Positions 43,256 through 52,414 of a stretch of DNA of 64,000 nt are shown one piece after another. The notes beneath the pieces were generated by a model. It searched no databases. It was given only the letters and a program-made list of their open reading frames with translations, and had not been told where the DNA came from. Position numbers and translations under genes: made by a program. The first letter of the stretch is position 1; each line of letters starts with the position of its first letter. Origin of the DNA: an uncultured bacterium (lineage in GTDB: Bacteria; Cyanobacteriota; Vampirovibrionia; Gastranaerophilales; Gastranaerophilaceae); NCBI GenBank assembly GCA_902777855.1, contig CACYVN010000004.1, positions 1 through 64,000 on the forward strand, given 5' to 3'.

Positions 43256-44953
43256 TTAAGCAACCTGCTTTTCTTCTTCTTTCAATTCTTTTACTTTTGA
43301 AAAAGCATCTTTGCCGGTAAAATTTTTCTGGTTTAAAAATTCTCTGTTTTCAGGAGAAAGCATCTTATCATCAATTTGAGCCGGGTTTTGCTGTTGAGAT
43401 TGAGCAGCCGCCTGCGCCTCTTTTTCCATTCTGCGTTTTGTTAAATAGATATTAAGTTTTGGAATACCCACACCAAGTACAACACCTGAATATACATAAC
43501 CTGCGATTTGTGCAAGAGTTAAAATGCTGAGTTGTTTTTTAGCGGCTTTATTGTCACCTAAAGCTTTAATCATTTCACCGAATTTGAGAGCCTTGCCATC
43601 TTTAAATGCTTTTTCTCCAAGAGCTTCATGTAATACTTCATCTCTTGATTTAAGTGAGGAGGTTCTAATCCAGTTCAAAATACCACCTTTTTGTTCCTGC
43701 TTGATGAGTGATTTGTCAAATCCCTGAGCAACAAGTTTCTGGACAAAATTACCCAAAATCAACCAGTTTACAAAACCCAAAACATCTTTGGTCGTTGATT
43801 CTTTTAATTCATTTTCATTACGCGCTGCCAAAAATCTTGATGCTATAGTTGCACCGTAAATGAATTTCAACTGATTTATAGTAGGTGTAAAGCCTTTAAA
43901 TTGTAAGTTCTTTAACAAGTTTTTCGGATTTCCGATTGTAGCGATTACACCGGCACTAAACAAGCCTGCAACAAGAGCCTTTTGCATCTTAAATCCGAAT
44001 GAATCGTCTTTTTTACCTCCGCCGACAAATCCGTCACCACCGGTTTTACGTTTTGTAAGCCACATATTAATAGGCTGTACACTGCATCCTACAAGAGTTG
44101 CCATAAGAACACCGAGTACAGAACGTTTCATATTCATTCCTTTTAATGCTTTCAGGAACTTATTAGAACCATATTCCGAGGCTTCTTTAAATGCTTCAAC
44201 AACTTTATCTTTAGAGAATATTTTTGATAATTTAAATGTATTTTCTGCTATCGTATCTATTGAATAGCGAGAAGAATGCAATTTTTCACCTTCATTCGCA
44301 ATAATTCTGAAATTATTTTCAAGATTATTAGACGATGTAAGGATTTTCTTAATGTTGTATTTACCTTCTTTACTTAATTTTTCGCCTTTTTCAAGTTCTT
44401 CAACAAAAATATTAGCAGCCTTTTCAATGTCTTGTTCTTTAAATTTAGACCATTTTTCACCGTCATATACTTCATAATTCCCAAGTGCTTTTTTGATTCT
44501 CTCAAACATTGGATTCTGAACATTTTGAACGGTTTCTTCATGCCAGATTTTGCCCATCATATCGATAGTTTCAGAATCGGCAAAAATTGAAGCAGCTTTC
44601 AAATCTTTTTTACCCAAGCCAAATGCTTTATTTATGCCCATAGCAAGAGCAAGACCTGCCAATGTACCATAAGCCCCGACGGCAGAATCGTTGATAGTGC
44701 CCATACTTTCTCTGCGTGCAGTTTCCATCCCTGCAGCAGGTCCACGACCGAAATCAGTCAGGGTTCTTGGCAATACCATACAGAAAAAGTCGACGGCATT
44801 AGCACCCCACGCAGGACTTGTATCTAAGAATTTCAAAACATCAATAACTCCGGTAAAGTTCGGATTTTTACCATTCTTAGTTTGACCTGCATTATTTGGC
44901 GCAGAGTTTTGTCTGGTGATATTAAACTGTCTGTAGCTGTTATCGATTTTCAT
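43256..44953 (-). CDS. Membrane protein with FTG motifs at both ends (paralogue 1)
   Basis: A 565-residue protein. The first 30 residues are Asn/Gln-rich and disordered, then NPNFTG (FTG at 33-35). The body has several hydrophobic segments (about 95-115, 275-295, 335-350, 485-505) and the conserved FFCMVLPRTLTDFG and ETARRES. Near the C-terminus a second motif, QKNFTGKDAFSK, places FTG at 545-547. It is paralogous to the upstream gene and abuts it without a gap. No named domain recognised. It has a Gly-rich loop KTGGDGFVGGGKKD. Role unknown; a structural or delivered surface protein is conceivable. Confidence 0.75.
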   Translation of the reverse strand: MKIDNSYRQFNITRQNSAPNNAGQTKNGKNPNFTGVIDVLKFLDTSPAWGANAVDFFCMVLPRTLTDFGRGPAAGMETARRESMGTINDSAVGAYGTLAGLALAMGINKAFGLGKKDLKAASIFADSETIDMMGKIWHEETVQNVQNPMFERIKKALGNYEVYDGEKWSKFKEQDIEKAANIFVEELEKGEKLSKEGKYNIKKILTSSNNLENNFRIIANEGEKLHSSRYSIDTIAENTFKLSKIFSKDKVVEAFKEASEYGSNKFLKALKGMNMKRSVLGVLMATLVGCSVQPINMWLTKRKTGGDGFVGGGKKDDSFGFKMQKALVAGLFSAGVIATIGNPKNLLKNLQFKGFTPTINQLKFIYGATIASRFLAARNENELKESTTKDVLGFVNWLILGNFVQKLVAQGFDKSLIKQEQKGGILNWIRTSSLKSRDEVLHEALGEKAFKDGKALKFGEMIKALGDNKAAKKQLSILTLAQIAGYVYSGVVLGVGIPKLNIYLTKRRMEKEAQAAAQSQQQNPAQIDDKMLSPENREFLNQKNFTGKDAFSKVKELKEEEKQVA

Positions 44954-46693
44954 TTACGCTGCCTTTGTTGTTTGTTCTAACGAAAAAGCTTTGAATGCAG
45001 CTGATTTTGACGGATTGCCCGTAAAACTTTCTGATGCGGCAAGAGCCTGTGCCTGCTTTTCGGCTAATTCTTTTTGCTTTTTGTTAGTTTGGGTTCTTGT
45101 ATATAATGGGATAAATAAACCGAGTGATAATAGAGAGAATATCAAATTCCCTGCCTGACATGCAGCTCTTAAGTTTTTACTTTTTGTTCTCAGCGCTTCA
45201 TTAGAAATTGCACTGAGTTCGTCAGTTGATTTCATTGTTGTATGTTTTGCCCAATGCCAGAATTTTTGCAGCATATTGGCATTAGGATCACACTCTTTTA
45301 ATTTATTTATTAAAATAACATCTTTTGAATGTTTCTGAATTAATGTAGCAATTGCTTTTGCCGCATAATCTCCCAAGAAATAAAAACTTGAGAATGTTGC
45401 GATATCACGAATTGTATTTTCTTTTAATTCATTTGAATCTTCAGATGCTGCTATACGGCTTGAAAATGTAGCAGCAGAGATAATTCTTGCCTGATCCATT
45501 GTCGGGAATATATTTTTAAACTGGAACATTTTTAAACTTGGTCTGTCAAGTAACATCGATAGACCTGCGACAGCCCACATTAAAGGTACTGCAAAGAATT
45601 TATCAGCTGTAAGCTTTTTCTGTTCTTCAGGGGACAGATGTCTGTCTTTATCATCATTATAAATTGGAGCACCTGCTTTACCTGAAAGTTTGTGAGTAAT
45701 CCAGCGGTTAATCGGCTGAGCAGAAATTGCAAGCGGAATAATCAAACCGACAAGACCAATAGCACTTTTGGCATTGACAAGCTTTTTAGCCTTACTCATA
45801 TATTTTGTAAATTCTTTTGAATCCGTAGTAATATTTTCTTTAACCGCCCCTCTGAGCATATCACTGCTTGAATCAAGAAGATGTTTCAAACTGCTTGTCG
45901 AATAACCTTTTTGTTCCGTAAATCTGATATTTTCAGAAGCACCGGTTCTTTTAACTATATGATTGTATAAATCATCGGTATAGTTTTTATAAGATTTTAT
46001 TCCGAATAATTTTTTGAAACCTCTTACAAACTTATTATCAGAAACGAATTCTTCCTTATTACCCGTTAAAATATTGTTTGCAGTCTTTTTAAGGAGTCTG
46101 TCATATTCTGTATCATTAGCAAGAATTTCCTTAAATGCTTTTTCTTTATCCCCATCAACACCATGCAAATCCTGAGTCATAGTTTTGAGAGCATTATAAA
46201 TTTTTTCTTCGGAATCTTTACCGCCGGCTTCAGCAAAATATTTACCAATTTTATCAATTGATTCACTGTTAGCCCAGGATTTTGTTAAATCAGAAGCTTT
46301 AAAACTACCCATAACAGGCCTGTTGAGGAGCTTTGCGACTCCAATTACAATAAAACTCGGAATTAAGCAGTTGATAATAAGTCCCGAAGATTCACGCCGA
46401 AAAGCTTCAAATCCGCCAAATATATTGAGTTTACGCTTTTGTTCTTCTCCGTTATCACCCTTCTTTTTAGAGCCTATGAAGGTTTCAAGAAAAGTTCTTG
46501 GCAATATGGCAGTAGATAAGTCCAATACCGAAACATTTATCATCGGATTAGCTTCACAAGTTTGGATTCCGCGCAAAACCAAATCTCCCAAGCCCGTAAA
46601 TGCAGGATTTGACAAATTTTTCCCTGTGCTAATTCGGTCTTTTGGGGTTCTATTCTTACTATTTACACTACCTAATTCAACTTTATTTATCAT
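44954..46693 (-). CDS. Membrane protein with FTG motifs at both ends (paralogue 2)
   Basis: A 579-residue paralogue. The N-terminus is polar with no signal peptide, then NPAFTG (FTG at 32-34). The shared core is STAILPRTFLETFIGS and FEAFRRESSGL, then hydrophobic segments, SAQPINRWITHKL (paralogue 1 has VQPINMWLTKRK) and MLQKFWHWAKHTTMKSTDELSA (paralogue 1: ILNWIRTSSLKSRDEVLHE). A C-terminal SESFTGNPSKSAAFKAF places FTG at 557-559. The two genes have zero spacing and probably one transcript, with TATAAT (minus strand, 46732-46727) upstream. Function unknown. Confidence 0.75.
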   Translation of the reverse strand: MINKVELGSVNSKNRTPKDRISTGKNLSNPAFTGLGDLVLRGIQTCEANPMINVSVLDLSTAILPRTFLETFIGSKKKGDNGEEQKRKLNIFGGFEAFRRESSGLIINCLIPSFIVIGVAKLLNRPVMGSFKASDLTKSWANSESIDKIGKYFAEAGGKDSEEKIYNALKTMTQDLHGVDGDKEKAFKEILANDTEYDRLLKKTANNILTGNKEEFVSDNKFVRGFKKLFGIKSYKNYTDDLYNHIVKRTGASENIRFTEQKGYSTSSLKHLLDSSSDMLRGAVKENITTDSKEFTKYMSKAKKLVNAKSAIGLVGLIIPLAISAQPINRWITHKLSGKAGAPIYNDDKDRHLSPEEQKKLTADKFFAVPLMWAVAGLSMLLDRPSLKMFQFKNIFPTMDQARIISAATFSSRIAASEDSNELKENTIRDIATFSSFYFLGDYAAKAIATLIQKHSKDVILINKLKECDPNANMLQKFWHWAKHTTMKSTDELSAISNEALRTKSKNLRAACQAGNLIFSLLSLGLFIPLYTRTQTNKKQKELAEKQAQALAASESFTGNPSKSAAFKAFSLEQTTKAA

Positions 46694-46969
46694 ATATCGC
46701 TTGTTTTACTACCAAACTGCCTTTTCATTATAACCAAAGTACATATTAATTAAAAGTTCGGCAAAATAAAAATTGCGCACATAGTACAAAATATAAAGTA
46801 AATGTAAAGATGAAATTTTGCATAATTTTCTAAAAATATAACTTTTTAGAATAAATTTTGGCTAAAAAAGTTTAATTTTTACTAAAAAAAAAGCAAAAAA
46901 AACTAAAAAATGGCAAAAAAAATACAAAAATTAATTGTAAAATTTTGTAAAGATTACAATATTAATGTT
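46694..46969. other. AT-rich intergenic region upstream of the FTG pair
   Basis: About 280 bases without a gene, with long A-runs. A minus-strand TATAAT at 46732-46727 lies about 35 bp before the paralogue 2 start. Nothing else was recognised. Confidence 0.4.
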
Positions 46970-47001
46970 AAAAAGAGGCAACAAACATGTGCCTCTTTTT
47001 A
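46970..47001 (-). terminator. Bidirectional rho-independent terminator after the TonB-like gene
   Basis: AAAAGAGGCA pairs with TGCCTCTTTTT around a short loop. It lies 20 bp beyond the stop of the minus-strand TonB-like gene. Confidence 0.85.
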
Positions 47002-47020
47002 AGAAATTATAGAATTACAT

Positions 47021-47488
47021 TTAATACTGATTAGCTTTTACAGTAAAATTAAAATTTACTGTTACTTCATCTCTCGGGAAAGACAAAGGCAACGGAGGAA
47101 GCGGGGATGCTTTACGCAAAGCTGCCAGCGCAGATTCGTCAACTTCTTTATTTCCTGAAGACTGGGCAACAGATTCATTTATCACATGCCCGTTTTTTTG
47201 AATAGTGAATTTTAATACAACTTCTGAATCTTTATTTACAATCGGAGGTTGCCATTTACCGGAAATTTGCTTGTGCATTTCCTCAAGATAAGGCTGAAAT
47301 TCCGGGCTTGCAGAACCTTTACCGGCATTTTGACTTTGTTGCTGGGCACTTTGCCCATTAGCAATATTCTTTAATTCATAAGAACGATTGCCGAAAACTC
47401 CGATTATTGTTAATATCAAAAATGCAGAGCCCATAAAAATTAAAAAGCCCTTTGTCATTTTGTCCATACCTTTTTTCTGTTCAGCCAT
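47021..47488 (-). CDS. TonB-family C-terminal domain protein
   Basis: A 155-residue protein with a membrane helix at about 14-32 (FLIFMGSAFLILTIIGVFG), a short Gln/Ser linker and a TonB-like C-terminal domain (about 60-155): KWQPPIVNKDSEVVLKFTIQKNGHVINESVAQSSGNKEVDESALAALRKASPLPPLP. Such domains couple inner-membrane energy to outer-membrane receptors or act as TolA-like links. No exbB/exbD or receptor is nearby and the Pro-rich spacer is very short. AAAAGGAGAATTTT before the ATG supports the start. It lies 12 bp after mtnA. Confidence 0.85.
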   Translation of the reverse strand: MAEQKKGMDKMTKGFLIFMGSAFLILTIIGVFGNRSYELKNIANGQSAQQQSQNAGKGSASPEFQPYLEEMHKQISGKWQPPIVNKDSEVVLKFTIQKNGHVINESVAQSSGNKEVDESALAALRKASPLPPLPLSFPRDEVTVNFNFTVKANQY

Positions 47489-47500
47489 AAAATTCTCCTT

Positions 47501-48556
47501 TTATTTAAACGCTTTTGCAATAGAATCATTATAATCCGGTCGCAATATACCTTTTTCAGTAATTATTCCGGCAATTAACTCATGCGGAGTGACATCAAAT
47601 CCGGGATTTATGATATTCACACCGTCCGCACATATTTTTTTCCCGTTAATAGTTGTAACTTCTTCATGAGAACGTTCTTCTATAATAATTTCATCCCCTG
47701 ATTTAATGGAAGTATCAATAGTCGATAACGGGGCAGCCACATAGAACGGGATATTGTGGTATTTTGCAGCAATTGCAACCGTATAAGTTCCGATTTTATT
47801 TGCAGCATCACCGTTTGCCGCAATCCTGTCCGCTCCGACACAAACCATATCAATCATACCTTTTTTCATAAAATATGAACACATACCGTCTGTAATGAGC
47901 GTTACAGGAATACCATCCATGACAAGTTCAAGTGTTGTGATTCTCGCCCCCTGCTGACGTGGTCTTGTTTCATCAGCAAAAACTTGAATTGTTGGATCGT
48001 TCGCAAAAGCACTGCGCACAACCCCTAATGCCGTCCCATATCCAACAGTTGCAAGCGCTCCGGCATTACAATGAGTGAGAATAGTTGCACCTTTTGGCAC
48101 AACCAATGCGCCATAATCGCCAATCTTTTTATTTATTTCGATATCCTCAAGTTCAAGTTTTTTACCATTAATTTTTAATTCATCAATTAACGAATCTATA
48201 TCAGAATTACAATTTTTAATAATATCTTTTTGCTTTTCCACAGCCCAGTAGAGATTGACCGCAGTAGGGCGGGAAGTCACAAGATAATCTGCTTTTTTTA
48301 GTAATTCGTTCTTAAATACCTCAAAGGAGAAATTTTGTTTTTGCAATTCCTGTGCGTACAAAACAACACCATGGGCACCGGCAATACCGATAGCGGGGGC
48401 ACCACGGACAATCATTGTTTTAATTGCTTCAAACATTTCGTCACCAGTTTTAATATCAATATAATTAAACTCATAAGGGAATTTCGTCTGATCAACCATT
48501 CTTGAGCAATTATTAACCCATTCTATAGTTCTTATTTTTGATTCAAATTTTGTCAT
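47501..48556 (-). CDS. mtnA: S-methyl-5-thioribose-1-phosphate isomerase
   Basis: A 351-residue enzyme of the eIF2B-like family that isomerises methylthioribose-1-P to methylthioribulose-1-P in methionine salvage. Visible are MIVRGAPAIGIAGAHGVVLYA, SRPTAVNLYWAVE, ILTHCNAGALATVGYGTALGVV, VFADETRPRQQGARITTLEL, VGADRIAANGDAANKIGTY and HNIPFYVAAPLSTID. The catalytic Cys is in THCNAG and Asp in GADRIAANGD. No mtnK, mtnB or mtnD is in the window, so a wider role in 5-deoxypentose-phosphate disposal is possible. Adjacent to the membrane protein upstream with no gap. Confidence 0.94.
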   Translation of the reverse strand: MTKFESKIRTIEWVNNCSRMVDQTKFPYEFNYIDIKTGDEMFEAIKTMIVRGAPAIGIAGAHGVVLYAQELQKQNFSFEVFKNELLKKADYLVTSRPTAVNLYWAVEKQKDIIKNCNSDIDSLIDELKINGKKLELEDIEINKKIGDYGALVVPKGATILTHCNAGALATVGYGTALGVVRSAFANDPTIQVFADETRPRQQGARITTLELVMDGIPVTLITDGMCSYFMKKGMIDMVCVGADRIAANGDAANKIGTYTVAIAAKYHNIPFYVAAPLSTIDTSIKSGDEIIIEERSHEEVTTINGKKICADGVNIINPGFDVTPHELIAGIITEKGILRPDYNDSIAKAFK

Positions 48557-49024
48557 TTATCTGTCCTCATCTGCATGTTTTTTTTCATATAAATCGCGGA
48601 TTAAATTTATAATATAATACGTCAAAAATCCCGAAAATGCATTTGTTGTTGCTGTTAATACACCTATAAAAAGAATTATTATGATTAACAGCCAAACCGG
48701 AGAATTTATTATCATTGCGGTAAGAAAATAATTTGTCGTAAATTTAGTTGTAATATACAACAACGCAACGACAATTGAATATGCAAATGAAAAAGTTATA
48801 TTAGCAAAAAAGCCTGTCAAAGCACCATTTACAATACTGTCTTTTGGAGTAGTCAAATCGAGTTTCCCGGCCATAATAAGAAGAAGCATAACAAAAGGGG
48901 CACTTAGGAATAAAACACAAAAAAGTGCAAACCCGCCTATATAAGGAATTGCTCCCAATATCCCAAAAATTGTTCCTACAAGCAAACCTGATATTGCCAG
49001 ATACTTTAAAATAAGCTTATTCAT
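48557..49024 (-). CDS. Four-helix membrane protein of unknown function
   Basis: A 155-residue hydrophobic protein with four or five membrane segments (for example YLAISGLLVGTIFGILGAIP, FALFCVLFLSAPFVMLLLIM, FANITFSFAYSIVVALLYI, SPVWLLIIIILFIGVLTA) and a charged C-terminus EKKHADEDR. No family recognised. It is packed between ruvC (31 bp) and mtnA (0 bp) on the same strand. Confidence 0.65.
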   Translation of the reverse strand: MNKLILKYLAISGLLVGTIFGILGAIPYIGGFALFCVLFLSAPFVMLLLIMAGKLDLTTPKDSIVNGALTGFFANITFSFAYSIVVALLYITTKFTTNYFLTAMIINSPVWLLIIIILFIGVLTATTNAFSGFLTYYIINLIRDLYEKKHADEDR

Positions 49025-49055
49025 AGTTACATATTACCATTGATAATTAAAAAAC

Positions 49056-49547
49056 TCAATTAATATATTTGTCTAAAAGAGCCTGACTTCTTGTGTAACA
49101 AATTGCAATTGCAACCGCATCTACAGTATCATCAAGTTTTGGTAATTTATCCGTAGTAAGAGCAACTTTTACCATCTGTTCCACTTCTTTTTTAGTTGCA
49201 CGCCCATAACCTGTAAGTGTTTGCTTTACTTCTATGGGAGTATATTCGAAAACAGGAATTTCGTTTTGTTTCAATGCCAATAAAATTACCCCCCTTGCAT
49301 GGGCAACAGGCATAACTGTTGTATAGTTCCGGAAGAAAAACAGTTTTTCTATTGCGCAAACATCAGGCTGATATTTTTCTATAATAATTTTTATATCATT
49401 ATAAATTTCATGTAACCGAGCACCTTCACTATCGTCTTTAGATGTCTGAATAGAACCTGAGTGAAGTAATACAGAATTTTCTCCGTCAAAATCTAATATA
49501 CAATACCCGACTATAGCCATTCCCGGGTCAATACCCAATATCTTCAT
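49056..49547 (-). CDS. ruvC: Holliday junction resolvase RuvC
   Basis: A 163-residue endonuclease that cuts Holliday junctions as a dimer with RuvAB. The active-site carboxylates are visible: D7 in KILGIDPGMAIVGY, Glu in CAIEKLFFFRN, and the Asp pair in LDDTVDAVAIAIC. ARGVILLALK, EYTPIEVKQTLTGYGRATKKEV complete the fold. Length is normal. Confidence 0.96.
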   Translation of the reverse strand: MKILGIDPGMAIVGYCILDFDGENSVLLHSGSIQTSKDDSEGARLHEIYNDIKIIIEKYQPDVCAIEKLFFFRNYTTVMPVAHARGVILLALKQNEIPVFEYTPIEVKQTLTGYGRATKKEVEQMVKVALTTDKLPKLDDTVDAVAIAICYTRSQALLDKYIN

Positions 49548-49722
49548 AGTTGTATTATATAAGGTTTTATCATTATAAACAACAATTAAGCTAAAAAATT
49601 ATTATTTTGTATAAACTATATTATATGCAAATAAATTTCCGTAACATGTTGTTACATTTTATATAAAATAAGGCAATTATCTCTTAAAAATATACTTTAT
49701 ATATACATAAGGGGATATTACG

Positions 49723-50478
49723 ATGATTCAATGGGGAAGCATACCGACATATATAGCACAAAGACCTCTGTTCAGCATACCACAAATACCGTATGCTCCT
49801 GTGCAAATGCCATCAATATTCCAGTATAATCCGTTTGGCACCATGAATTTACCGGCTTACAATGTGCCGGCAATTGCACCAACACCACAAGGGATTTCTT
49901 CATGGTCAAACCCATTTAGCGGATGGTTCAATTTCTCTTGGCCGAATTTTAGCAATTTCAAAATGCCGACATTTAACTTTTCAAATACATGGAACAAAAT
50001 TAAAACAACAACAAGTAATTGGTATAATTCAGCTAAAAAAACAGTATCAAATACATGGACAAAAGTAAGTAATTTTGCTTCCAAAATTATTTCAAAAGCA
50101 AGACAATATCTTGGATTTAACGAAAAAGACAATTCATATAAAAAATTCACAAACGGCAGAACTGAAGCATGGTGCGCAGATTTTGCGACATATGTTGCAA
50201 GAGAAAGCGGCGCCAATATCCCTCACTTCAGCGGGGTGTCACAAATCTTAGCCTGGGGAAGAAAAAATAATCGTTTTTCAACAAGTGCAAAACCGGGAGA
50301 TTTAATTATCTTCAAAGGGACAAACAGCAAGGGGAAACAAGTATCTCATACCGGCATAGTTACAAGAGTTGAAAACGGAAAAGTTTATACAATTGAAGGC
50401 AATACATCAGATAAAGTGGCAGAAAGAAGCTACTCTCTCAGAGATAACAGAATTACAGGTTACGTTTCAGCCGCATAA
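49723..50478 (+). CDS. CHAP-domain peptidoglycan hydrolase
   Basis: A 251-residue protein. Residues 1-100 are rich in Pro, Phe, Trp and Asn (PFSGWFNFSWPNFSNFK) and there is no Sec signal peptide. A CHAP domain occupies about 125-251, with catalytic C151 in RTEAWCADFATYVAR, H209 in VSHTGIV and a polar third residue in TIEGNTSDK. CHAP enzymes are amidases or endopeptidases that cleave peptidoglycan. The absence of a signal peptide suggests a non-Sec exit route, or release by lysis. AAGGGGATATTACG precedes the ATG. It converges with tRNA-Arg. Confidence 0.87.
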   Translation: MIQWGSIPTYIAQRPLFSIPQIPYAPVQMPSIFQYNPFGTMNLPAYNVPAIAPTPQGISSWSNPFSGWFNFSWPNFSNFKMPTFNFSNTWNKIKTTTSNWYNSAKKTVSNTWTKVSNFASKIISKARQYLGFNEKDNSYKKFTNGRTEAWCADFATYVARESGANIPHFSGVSQILAWGRKNNRFSTSAKPGDLIIFKGTNSKGKQVSHTGIVTRVENGKVYTIEGNTSDKVAERSYSLRDNRITGYVSAA

Positions 50479-50480
50479 AA

Positions 50481-50554
50481 TATGCCCGGGGGGAGTCAAA
50501 CCCCCGACCTTGGGCTTCGGAAACCCACGCTCTATTCGTCTGAGCTACGGACAC
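50481..50554 (-). tRNA. tRNA-Arg (CCG)
   Basis: A 74-nt cloverleaf on the minus strand. The acceptor GTGTCCG/CGGGCAT includes two G-U pairs. The D-stem is GCTC/GAGC, the anticodon stem TGGGT/GCCCA has the loop TTCCGAA (anticodon CCG, reading CGG), and the T-arm is GGGGG-TTTGACT-CCCCC. The discriminator is A. CCA is not encoded. Confidence 0.93.
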
Positions 50555-50558
50555 ATAA

Positions 50559-50592
50559 AAAGGACGGATTTTATAATCCGTCCTTATTATAA
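50559..50592 (-). terminator. Rho-independent terminator after lemA
   Basis: AAGGACGGATT pairs with AATCCGTCCTT around a short A/T loop, with T-rich sequence beyond. It lies between the LemA gene and tRNA-Arg, so the tRNA is probably made from its own promoter or by read-through. Confidence 0.8.
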
Positions 50593-50604
50593 TATAAAAT
50601 ATTT

Positions 50605-51252
50605 TTATTTTAAATAATCAGATGCGCTTACAGATTGTCTTGATTGTTCATCTGTTTCAAAGAACGGATAAGAGCTTATTCCGATCATTCCAGCAATTAA
50701 AGAACTTGGGAAGATTTCAACAGCGTTATTAAGTTCATTAACTGCACTGTTATAAAATCTTCTTGCCGCAGCTATATGTTCCTCAACTTCTGAATAAGTC
50801 TGCATTGCCTGCATCATTGTGCCATCTGCCTTTAATTGAGGATAGTTTTCAACATTTACCATTAATTGCCCCATTTTTGATGAAATCTGATTATCAAGAT
50901 TAATTTTTTCACCGATTGTATTAGCATCAGATTTTATTGATGCTGCAGCACTTCTTAATCTTGTAATTTCATCAAATAATCCTCTTTCATGTTCCATATA
51001 TTTTTGAGCAATAGTCAAAATATTAGGAATCAAATCATAACGTTTTTTGAGCTGAACATCTATACCGCTCATTGCCTCTTTTGTCTTATTTTTCAGCTGT
51101 ATAAGACGAACATACATCGGGTATAAAAATACCAAAAGTAAGACCGCAATTACTATAATTGCAATTAATGTTCCACTCATTGAAAATCCTCCGTTTCCTG
51201 CCCCTTGTGCTGCATGAGTTGCAACAATCGGGATTCCGTACAATAAACTCAT
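50605..51252 (-). CDS. lemA: LemA-family membrane protein
   Basis: A 215-residue protein with one membrane helix at about 28-50 (TLIAIIVIAVLLLVFLYP) and the LemA helical-bundle domain: LIQLKNKTKEAMSGIDVQLKKRYDLIPNILTIAQKYMEHERGLFDEITRLRSAA, AARRFYNSAVNELNNAVEIFPSSLIAGM. LemA proteins are widespread and of unclear function; some link to stress or phage. It follows two DUF3137 genes and an LCP gene on the same strand, a pairing seen in other bacteria. Confidence 0.93.
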   Translation of the reverse strand: MSLLYGIPIVATHAAQGAGNGGFSMSGTLIAIIVIAVLLLVFLYPMYVRLIQLKNKTKEAMSGIDVQLKKRYDLIPNILTIAQKYMEHERGLFDEITRLRSAAASIKSDANTIGEKINLDNQISSKMGQLMVNVENYPQLKADGTMMQAMQTYSEVEEHIAAARRFYNSAVNELNNAVEIFPSSLIAGMIGISSYPFFETDEQSRQSVSASDYLK

Positions 51253-51298
51253 AAATAAATCCTTTCAATATATTGATTATAACACTATTTTTTGCACT

Positions 51299-52357
51299 TT
51301 ACAATCCTAATTTTTTATCCAGTTTGAAATGATCAACTAATTCAAGAATTGATGCAAATTCTTCAAATAACAAATCATATTGATATGTATCTGTTAATGT
51401 TTCAGACAAATTAGCCAGGCTAAATAAATCTTTTGTGGTGTATGGTGCAATATAAACATAATTTTTATAAAAAGAGCAATATATTCTGTCGGTATCAAAA
51501 GCTTTCATTATTCCTTTAAATCTCTCAATAAAAGATGTTGTCAAAAGATATCTTGCTTCTATTTGGTCAGTAGAAAAAACCTTAAATTTTTTAATAAAAT
51601 CTATATCTTCAAGCTCGATATTTTCAAGTTTGTTAATTAGTGTGGTATGACTTTTAGGACGAATGACCGTTAACCCTTCAAAATTTTTGTTCATTCTCAA
51701 ACGTATAATTGCGCCATGAAAAAGAGTTGTTTTGTCGTTTCCTGAACCTCTGCAATAATCTCCTTCCGTAATAGCAATATTAACTCCGCGATATGAACCA
51801 ATGAAATTATCGTCCGTAGAATAGCATGCATCAGAGCTATAAGGATATAAATCAGCTTCTGTAACTTCCGATTCATTGATAATACAATTCAATGTCCATT
51901 TAAATCCCGGAACTGCTTCCATTAATATAGGCATTACTTGATTTTTTATTTCATTTTCAAGTTGTTTTTTAAAAAAGTGGCGAATCCCCAAAAATGCAGC
52001 AAATATTCCTAATATAAATTTAATGCTGATTTCAGTTCCCAATAGTAAAGCTATCGCAATATAGACAATAATAAGAATTATTGTTCCCGCCAAACCTAAA
52101 TTAAGGTTAGATGTATATTTTATGCGTTTTTGTTCAAAAGGCTCAAGTTTTGGATAGACCTCCGTTTTAAGTATATTAAGGTAGTCTTTTCTGAATTGTT
52201 TCAAAGAATATTCTTTTTGTTCTGTCTGAGGTGTATCACTTGGCTTTTCGGATGGAGAACCAACAATTTCACCAGAATCAGCAGACTGATTTGAAACGTT
52301 CTGATTAATTATTTGATTATTTATAATATTATCGCCGATTCTTGGAATGTTATTCAT
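51299..52357 (-). CDS. DUF3137-family membrane protein (copy 1)
   Basis: A 352-residue protein. It begins MNNIPRIGDNI and a Ser/Gln/Pro linker, then two membrane helices (about 78-118, with NLGLAGTIILIIVYIAIALLLG). The DUF3137 domain follows: FIGSYRGVNIAITEGDYCRG, FHGAIIRLRMNKNFEGLTVIRPKS, KVFSTDQIEARYLLTTSFIERFKGIM and IYCSFYKNYVYIAPYTTKDLF. AAAAGGAGATTTAT gives a strong ribosome site. It is paralogous to copy 2 immediately upstream and shares 68 identical bases at its 3' end. Confidence 0.85.
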   Translation of the reverse strand: MNNIPRIGDNIINNQIINQNVSNQSADSGEIVGSPSEKPSDTPQTEQKEYSLKQFRKDYLNILKTEVYPKLEPFEQKRIKYTSNLNLGLAGTIILIIVYIAIALLLGTEISIKFILGIFAAFLGIRHFFKKQLENEIKNQVMPILMEAVPGFKWTLNCIINESEVTEADLYPYSSDACYSTDDNFIGSYRGVNIAITEGDYCRGSGNDKTTLFHGAIIRLRMNKNFEGLTVIRPKSHTTLINKLENIELEDIDFIKKFKVFSTDQIEARYLLTTSFIERFKGIMKAFDTDRIYCSFYKNYVYIAPYTTKDLFSLANLSETLTDTYQYDLLFEEFASILELVDHFKLDKKLGL

Positions 52358-52414
52358 ATAAATCTCCTTTTCAAAGGCTTATAATTATTTTATTCTAACA
52401 TTTTTTATATTTTT

